Under the pieces are notes generated by a model. The model did no database searches, was not told the DNA's origin, and saw nothing but the letters and a program-made list of their open reading frames with translations. This document shows, one piece after another, positions 5,302 through 8,203 of a stretch of DNA of 8,203 nt; the stretch's first letter is position 1; every line of letters starts with the position of its first letter. The stretch comes from MWEH01 sp964392385. Lineage in GTDB: Bacteria; Bacillota; Clostridia; Christensenellales; DTU072. The translations under genes were made by a program, and so were the position numbers. The DNA lies in assembly GCA_964392385.1 (NCBI GenBank), contig CAYMPR010000039.1:1-8203 (forward strand). Direction: 5' to 3'.

Positions 5302-5328
5302 GAGTGTCAAAATATTATATTGTCACTC
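5302..5328 (+). promoter_or_regulatory. Hairpin in the nusG-rplK intergenic region
   Basis: GAGTG (5302-5306) pairs with CACTC (5324-5328). After a T-T mismatch the stem continues with CAA (5308-5310) and TTG (5320-5322) around an AU-rich 9-nt loop. Only GTTTG follows, so it is a poor terminator. It is more likely part of a structured rplK leader, perhaps related to L1 feedback. Confidence 0.4.
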
Positions 5329-5339
5329 GTTTGAACCTA

Positions 5340-5363
5340 ATAGTCATGGAGGTATTTGACTAT
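5340..5363 (+). promoter_or_regulatory. Stem-loop enclosing the rplK Shine-Dalgarno and start codon
   Basis: ATAGTCA (5340-5346) pairs perfectly with TGACTAT (5357-5363). The 10-nt loop (5347-5356) presents the SD GGAGG (5348-5352). The first two bases of the rplK ATG (5362-5364) lie in the stem. This is a natural site for translational control of rplK-rplA. In several bacteria L1 represses its own operon by binding the rplK leader; that role here is inference. Confidence 0.5.
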
Positions 5364-5790
5364 GGCAAAAAAAGTAACCGCAGTTGTTAAACTGCAACTT
5401 CCTGGCGGAAAAGCAACCCCAGGACCACCTGTTGGCTCAACTTTAGGCCCTCATGGTATTAACATCCCAGGTTTTACAAAAGAATTCAATGAAAAAACTA
5501 AAGAGCAAGTAGGGCTTACTATCCCCGTGGTAATAACGATATTTGCTGATAGGTCATTTAGTTTTATCTTGAAAACTCCACCAGCCGCAGTGCTCATTAA
5601 AAAAGCATGTAATATAAATAGCGGTAGTGCAAAACCAAATGTAGATAAAGTAGCAAAAATAACCAAAACTCAACTTCAGGAGATTGCAAAACTTAAGATG
5701 GCTGATTTAAATGCAGCAACTGTTGAAGCTGCAATGAGTATGGTTGCTGGTACCGCTCGTAGCATGGGCGTTACTGTTGTTGAAGGATAG
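5362..5790 (+). CDS. rplK: Large-subunit ribosomal protein L11
   Basis: This is a 142-residue protein, the usual L11 length. L11 forms the GTPase-associated centre of the 50S subunit with its 23S rRNA site and L10-L12. Family features are MAKKVTAVVKLQ at the start, GPPVGSTLGPHGINI (21-35), PVVITIFADRSF, then KTPPAAVLIKKA, and the C-terminal GTARSMGVTVVEG. The segment after GINI reads PGFTKEFNEKT, where MEFCKAFNAKT is common. Residue 26 is Ser where Pro is usual. ATG 5362 is chosen: GGAGG (5348-5352) is 9 nt upstream and MAKKV is the conserved beginning. A TTG six bases earlier is only 3 nt from the SD. The gene lies 73 nt after nusG behind two hairpins. Its TAG stop overlaps the SD of rplA. 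Confidence 0.96.
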   Translation: MAKKVTAVVKLQLPGGKATPGPPVGSTLGPHGINIPGFTKEFNEKTKEQVGLTIPVVITIFADRSFSFILKTPPAAVLIKKACNINSGSAKPNVDKVAKITKTQLQEIAKLKMADLNAATVEAAMSMVAGTARSMGVTVVEG

Positions 5791-5803
5791 GAGGGGGATT
5801 TAT

Positions 5804-6499
5804 ATGAAACATGGAAAAGCATATGTAGAGTCCTTAAAACTATACAATAAACAACAATCATACGAAAGTAGAGAAGCTCTTAATATAGTACTTCAAACTG
5901 CTAAAGCTAAGTTTGATGAAACAGTCGAAATATCAATTAAACTTGGAGTTGATGCAAAACATGCTGATCAACAAGTTAGGGGTATAGTAGTTCTTCCTAA
6001 TGGTACTGGAAAAACGGTAAGAGTACTTGTAATTGCAAAGGGCGATAAAGCAACAGAAGCCTTAGCTGCAGGTGCTGATATAGTGGGTGCTGAAGAAGTA
6101 GTCCAAAAGATTCAGGCAGGATGGACTGATTTTGACGCTTGCGTTACTACTCCTGATATGATGGGACTTGTTGGAAGACTAGGAAAAATACTAGGTCCAA
6201 AAGGACTTATGCCAACACCTAAAACCGGCTCAGTCACTATGGATATAGCTAGAGCCGTTAGGGATATTAAAGCTGGTAAAGTTGAATATAGAGTTGACAA
6301 AACCTCGATTGTTCACTGTCCAATTGGTAAGGCATCATTTGGAATTGACAAACTTGAAGAAAACCTAGATGCATTAATGGCAGCAGTTATAAAGGCTAAG
6401 CCAGCCTCGTCAAAAGGAATTTATCTTAGAAGTGTTGTATTATCTTCGACAATGGGCCCTGGCGTAAAATTGAACTATAAGCAAAAGGCTGCTCAATAA
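5804..6499 (+). CDS. rplA: Large-subunit ribosomal protein L1
   Basis: This is a 231-residue protein of normal length. L1 builds the mobile stalk of the 50S subunit at the E site and in many bacteria represses its own mRNA. The family signature is clear: GRLGKILGPKGLMPTPKTG at 124-142, with ADIVGAEEVVQKI (91-103) before it and VEYRVDKTSIVHCPIGK (160-176) after. The end contains GIYLRSVVLSSTMGPGV (205-221), as in typical L1. The N-terminus MKHGKAYVES is slightly shorter than the common MAKRGKKY form. ATG 5804 is supported by AGGAGGGGG (5789-5797), which overlaps the rplK stop. An in-frame start at 5744 would lie inside rplK and lacks support. rplK and rplA are 13 nt apart and surely cotranscribed. 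Confidence 0.96.
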   Translation: MKHGKAYVESLKLYNKQQSYESREALNIVLQTAKAKFDETVEISIKLGVDAKHADQQVRGIVVLPNGTGKTVRVLVIAKGDKATEALAAGADIVGAEEVVQKIQAGWTDFDACVTTPDMMGLVGRLGKILGPKGLMPTPKTGSVTMDIARAVRDIKAGKVEYRVDKTSIVHCPIGKASFGIDKLEENLDALMAAVIKAKPASSKGIYLRSVVLSSTMGPGVKLNYKQKAAQ

Positions 6500-6511
6500 T
6501 GTATAATTGGT

Positions 6512-6540
6512 TTGACATAACCATTTATATATAATAAAAT
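6512..6540 (+). promoter_or_regulatory. Promoter of the rplJ-rplL transcript
   Basis: A perfect -35 TTGACA (6512-6517) is followed after 17 nt by TAAAAT (6535-6540, 5/6). A TATAAT also occurs at 6530-6535 but is spaced too closely. The transcript should start near 6547, just before the L10 leader RNA, so rplJ-rplL can be made independently of the upstream operon. Confidence 0.8.
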
Positions 6541-6552
6541 TGTATAAATAAA

Positions 6553-6666
6553 TAAGCTTCAAAGACCGTGCGAGCGTAAGCTTAAAACACATAATCGTAC
6601 GTAGAAGATATGAGCTTTCTAGCTCCGTTCTTTTGCGTAGAACGGAGCTAAATTAATATAGGAGGT
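6553..6666 (+). ncRNA. Ribosomal protein L10 leader RNA
   Basis: The position (between a promoter and rplJ) and the core AAAGACCGTGCGAG (6561-6574) match the L10-leader RNA family, the site where the L10-L12 complex represses rplJ-rplL. Visible pairings are TAAGCTT (6553-6559) with AAGCTTA (6578-6584), or alternatively CGTGCGA (6567-6573) with TCGTACG (6595-6601, one G-U). At the 3' side AGCTCCGTTCT (6621-6631) pairs perfectly with AGAACGGAGCT (6639-6649). A competing hairpin uses GAGCT (6612-6616) with AGCTC (6621-6625), plus AGAA (6603-6606) with TTCT (6628-6631). The 11-bp stem is followed by AAATTAAT rather than a T run, then directly by the rplJ SD. Family assignment is by eye. Confidence 0.75.
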
Positions 6667-6670
6667 AAAA

Positions 6671-7168
6671 ATGTCCCAAACAATTAAGGAACAAAAAGAA
6701 GCACAGGTTGCAAAAATTAGGGCAATGTTAGAAAAAGCAAAAGCCTTTGTTATCGTTGACTACAAGGGCTTGACCGTAGCTGAGGATACAGAATTGCGCA
6801 ATGCGTTTCGCAAGAATAAGGTTAACTATCATGTTCTAAAGAATACCTTATTAAGAATTGCTTTAAACGAACTAGGATATAAGCAATTTGACAAATATCT
6901 TGAGGGGCCAACATCTATCGCAATTTCGCTTGATGATGTAATTGCTCCTGCAAAAGTGAGCATTGATAAGGTTTCCACTTTGAAAAAAATGCAAGTAAAG
7001 TGTGGAATGGTTGAAGGCAAATTTATGAGCGAGAAAGAATGTGAAGCGCTTTCCAAGTTACCTTCAAAAGAGATGTTAATAGCACAATTACTCAGTATGT
7101 TGCTTGCTCCGATTTCATCGTTTGCAAGAACTATTGATGCAATATCACAACAAAAACAAGGGAATTAA
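6671..7168 (+). CDS. rplJ: Large-subunit ribosomal protein L10
   Basis: This is a 165-residue protein, normal for the family. L10 anchors L7/L12 dimers to the GTPase-associated region of the 50S subunit and is the feedback repressor acting on the L10 leader. The globular N-terminal domain shows AFVIVDYKGLTVAE (25-38), then FRKNKVNYHVLKNTLLRIA (46-64) and the Gly-Pro-Thr segment EGPTSIAI (78-85). CGMVEGKF lies at 111-118. The C-terminal LPSKEMLIAQLL (130-141) with SMLLAPISSFARTIDAI (142-158) forms the helix that binds L12 N-terminal domains. The start is supported by GGAGG (6661-6665), 5 nt before ATG. It is separated from rplA by 171 nt holding its own promoter and leader, and from rplL by 27 nt, so rplJ-rplL form the expected pair. 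Confidence 0.96.
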   Translation: MSQTIKEQKEAQVAKIRAMLEKAKAFVIVDYKGLTVAEDTELRNAFRKNKVNYHVLKNTLLRIALNELGYKQFDKYLEGPTSIAISLDDVIAPAKVSIDKVSTLKKMQVKCGMVEGKFMSEKECEALSKLPSKEMLIAQLLSMLLAPISSFARTIDAISQQKQGN

Positions 7169-7195
7169 TTAAATAATTTAAAGGAGAAAAATAAA

Positions 7196-7576
7196 ATGGC
7201 AGACATTAAATCATTAGTAGAAAAAGTAAAAGAGTTAACAGTACTTGAGCTAAATGAACTCGTAAAGGCCTTAGAGGCAGAGTTTGGTGTTAGTGCAGCA
7301 GCAGCTGTAGCAGTTTCAGGTGGAAACGGAAGTACAGCAGAAGCAGCAGTAGTTGAAGAGAAGACTGAATTTGAAGTTGTTTTAAAGGCAGCTGGAGCAC
7401 AAAAGATTCAGGTTATTAAAGCAGTTAGAGAATTAGTCTCTGGACTTGGCTTAGTTGAAGCGAAGGCATTAGTTGATGGAGCTCCAAAAACTCTAAAAGA
7501 GGGTGTGGATAAAGCTACAGCAGAAGCAATGGCCGAGAAACTACGCGCAGCCGGTGCAGAAGTAGAGATTAAGTAG
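7196..7576 (+). CDS. rplL: Ribosomal stalk protein L7/L12
   Basis: This is a 126-residue acidic, Ala-rich protein with the standard three-part layout. The N-terminal dimerisation and L10-binding helices are at 1-30 (VKELTVLELNELVKALEAEFGV). A flexible Ala/Gly/Ser hinge lies at about 33-55. The C-terminal factor-binding domain is at 56-126, with KTEFEVVLKAAGAQKIQVIK (56-75), VRELVSGLGLVEAKALVDGAP (77-97) and KLRAAGAEVEIK at the end. The C-terminal domain recruits translation GTPases to the ribosome. ATG 7196 follows GGAG (7183-7186) by 9 nt. Unlike the common Bacillota order, rpoB does not follow: two hairpins and the convergent rplI lie immediately downstream, so this is the last gene of its transcript. 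High copy per ribosome fits its own promoter upstream of rplJ. Confidence 0.97.
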   Translation: MADIKSLVEKVKELTVLELNELVKALEAEFGVSAAAAVAVSGGNGSTAEAAVVEEKTEFEVVLKAAGAQKIQVIKAVRELVSGLGLVEAKALVDGAPKTLKEGVDKATAEAMAEKLRAAGAEVEIK

Positions 7577-7595
7577 TAAACACTTTTAGTAAACA

Positions 7596-7621
7596 ATACC
7601 GGCAACGATTGTTGCCGGTAT
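7596..7621 (+). terminator. GC-rich hairpin downstream of rplL
   Basis: AATACCGGCAAC pairs perfectly with GTTGCCGGTAT(T-rich) as an 11-bp stem (7596-7606 with 7611-7621) and a GATT tetraloop. The tail is ATTATTGTAT, T-rich but not a clean run. It may terminate partly, protect the 3' end of the mRNA, or act with the next hairpin. Confidence 0.6.
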
Positions 7622-7633
7622 ATTATTGTATAT

Positions 7634-7661
7634 AAAAATCACGGTAAAACGTGATTTTTTT
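7634..7661. terminator. Bidirectional terminator between rplL and rplI
   Basis: AAAAATCACG (7634-7643) pairs with CGTGATTTTT (7650-7659) around a 6-nt loop. There are seven T on the plus strand (7655-7661) and five T on the minus strand (complement of 7634-7638). It serves rplL from the left and rplI from the right, and its T run overlaps the rplI stop codon (7660-7662). Confidence 0.85.
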
Positions 7662-8100
7662 ATTCCGCTACTACATTTAGGTTAAGTATTGCAGAAATAT
7701 TGGTCATTATCTTTAGTTCGGCTTGATATTTACCCAGATCTTTAATCGTATCTTTTATAACAATCTTTCGTTTATCTACCTCGAAACCTTGTAGAGCTAG
7801 TGCTTTTTGAATATCCATTGCAGTTACGCTGCCATACATCTTACCTTGGCCACACTTGACTTTAATCTCAAACAATAGAGAACTGATTTTTTTAGAGAGT
7901 TCTTTTGCTTCTAAAGTTTCCTGCTCTAATGCTTTTTGTTCTTTTACTATTCGCTGATTAATTTCATTAATTACAGATGGCGTTGCTTCGATTGCTTTAT
8001 TTTTGGGAATTAAAAAATTCTTCGCATACCCAATATTAACTTCGATAATTTCACCCTTTTTGCCTTGTCCTGGTACGTTTTCTAGTAAGATTACTTTCAT
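7660..8100 (-). CDS. rplI: Large-subunit ribosomal protein L9
   Basis: This is a 146-residue protein, the usual length for L9, which binds 23S rRNA near the base of the L1 stalk and extends outward from the 50S subunit. The N-terminal rRNA-binding signature is present: MKVILLENVPGQGKKGEI, then VNIGYAKNFLIPK (21-33). A long charged helix connects at about 42-75 (residues such as KEQKALEQETLEAKELSK). The C-terminal domain begins with CGQGKMYGSVTAMDI (83-97). The start is taken as ATG at 8098-8100, with GGAG (8107-8110 on the minus strand) about 6 nt upstream. A TTG four codons earlier would overlap that SD. The gene is alone and convergent with rplL. It lacks the rpsF-ssb-rpsR or dnaB/gdpP neighbours often seen with it, at least on its 3' side. 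Confidence 0.95.
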   Translation of the reverse strand: MKVILLENVPGQGKKGEIIEVNIGYAKNFLIPKNKAIEATPSVINEINQRIVKEQKALEQETLEAKELSKKISSLLFEIKVKCGQGKMYGSVTAMDIQKALALQGFEVDKRKIVIKDTIKDLGKYQAELKIMTNISAILNLNVVAE

Positions 8101-8110
8101 ATCTGTCTCC

Positions 8111-8126
8111 AATAACTTTTGTTATT
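8111..8126 (-). promoter_or_regulatory. Inverted repeat in the rplI 5'-UTR next to the SD
   Basis: AATAAC, a four-base spacer and GTTATT form a perfect 6-bp inverted repeat, directly followed on the minus strand by the GGAGA SD. It overlaps the predicted transcription start, so it would be the 5'-end hairpin only if transcription starts at its outer edge. It is AU-rich and short. Confidence 0.35.
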
Positions 8127-8139
8127 ATGATACTATCAT
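8127..8139. promoter_or_regulatory. 13-bp palindrome over the rplI -10 element
   Basis: ATGATA, one central C, then TATCAT form a perfect palindrome that covers the -10 hexamer and extended TG. It could be an operator for a dimeric repressor, but AT-rich palindromes of this length also arise by chance. Confidence 0.3.
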
Positions 8140-8159
8140 TTAACTATGATTTTTGTCAA
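8130..8159 (-). promoter_or_regulatory. Promoter of rplI, extended -10 type
   Basis: On the minus strand, TTGACA (8159-8154) is followed by an 18-nt spacer and TAGTAT (8135-8130). TG lies one base before the -10 (TGATAGTAT), the extended -10 pattern. The predicted start is near 8123, giving a 5'-UTR of only about 20-25 nt. Confidence 0.7.
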
Positions 8160-8203
8160 TTAAGGCTGCCTATATGGATAATTCTTTCGTGCGTTAAAAC
8201 AGC

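Noticed and set aside
5744..5803. Earlier start for rplA inside rplK
   Set aside because: The strong AGGAGGGGG before 5804 and the normal L1 length fix the start there.
8101..8112. TTG start four codons upstream in rplI
   Set aside because: It overlaps the SD GGAG. ATG at 8100 gives the conserved MKVILL beginning.

Overview
The window looks like low-GC Gram-positive (Bacillota) chromosomal DNA, most likely from an uncultivated Clostridia-type lineage. The evidence is AT-rich codon use, strong Shine-Dalgarno (SD) sequences, TTGACA/TATAAT-type promoters, a C+ (four-cysteine) ribosomal protein L33, and the rpmG-secE-nusG-rplK-rplA-rplJ-rplL order. TAA, TAG and TGA all end genes and TGG encodes Trp, so the standard bacterial code applies. 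A run of exactly 100 N inside a tandem repeat suggests a scaffolded draft genome or MAG. The exact taxon cannot be fixed from this window.

Region 1 (1-3078) is a five-gene, same-strand cluster of proteins I do not recognise. Genes 1 (partial), 3 and 5 end in a multi-pass membrane domain, four-helix in genes 3 and 5. Genes 2 and 4 are short soluble proteins. Genes 2, 3 and 5 share a Pro/Gln-rich motif of about 25 residues (core QPIxhhPYSTQEQP), and gene 4 carries a decayed copy. In the membrane proteins the motif lies in the predicted cytosolic N-terminal tail. The cluster ends at an intrinsic terminator. This is the best candidate in the window for an undescribed system.

Region 2 (3073-3678) has no gene. 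It holds a tandem array of 50-bp units that alternate in two variants (a 100-bp higher-order period), is broken by the N gap, and appears to have grown out of the terminator's 3' half. About 120 bp of unremarkable AT-rich sequence follows, then a promoter for a stand-alone acyl carrier protein gene (acpP, 3679-3906) with its own probable terminator.

Region 3 (3975-7661) is the transcription/translation block. A strong promoter drives rpmG (L33), secE (long basic N-terminal extension), nusG, rplK (L11) and rplA (L1). A second promoter and an L10-leader RNA precede rplJ (L10) and rplL (L7/L12). Several leaders carry hairpins next to or around the SD, suggesting autogenous control. The block ends in two hairpins directly after rplL, so rpoB does not follow as it usually does.

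Region 4 (7660-8203) is rplI (L9) on the minus strand, convergent with rplL and sharing the terminator region. It has its own promoter and two short palindromes in the promoter/5'-UTR. Positions 8160-8203 show nothing I can support.
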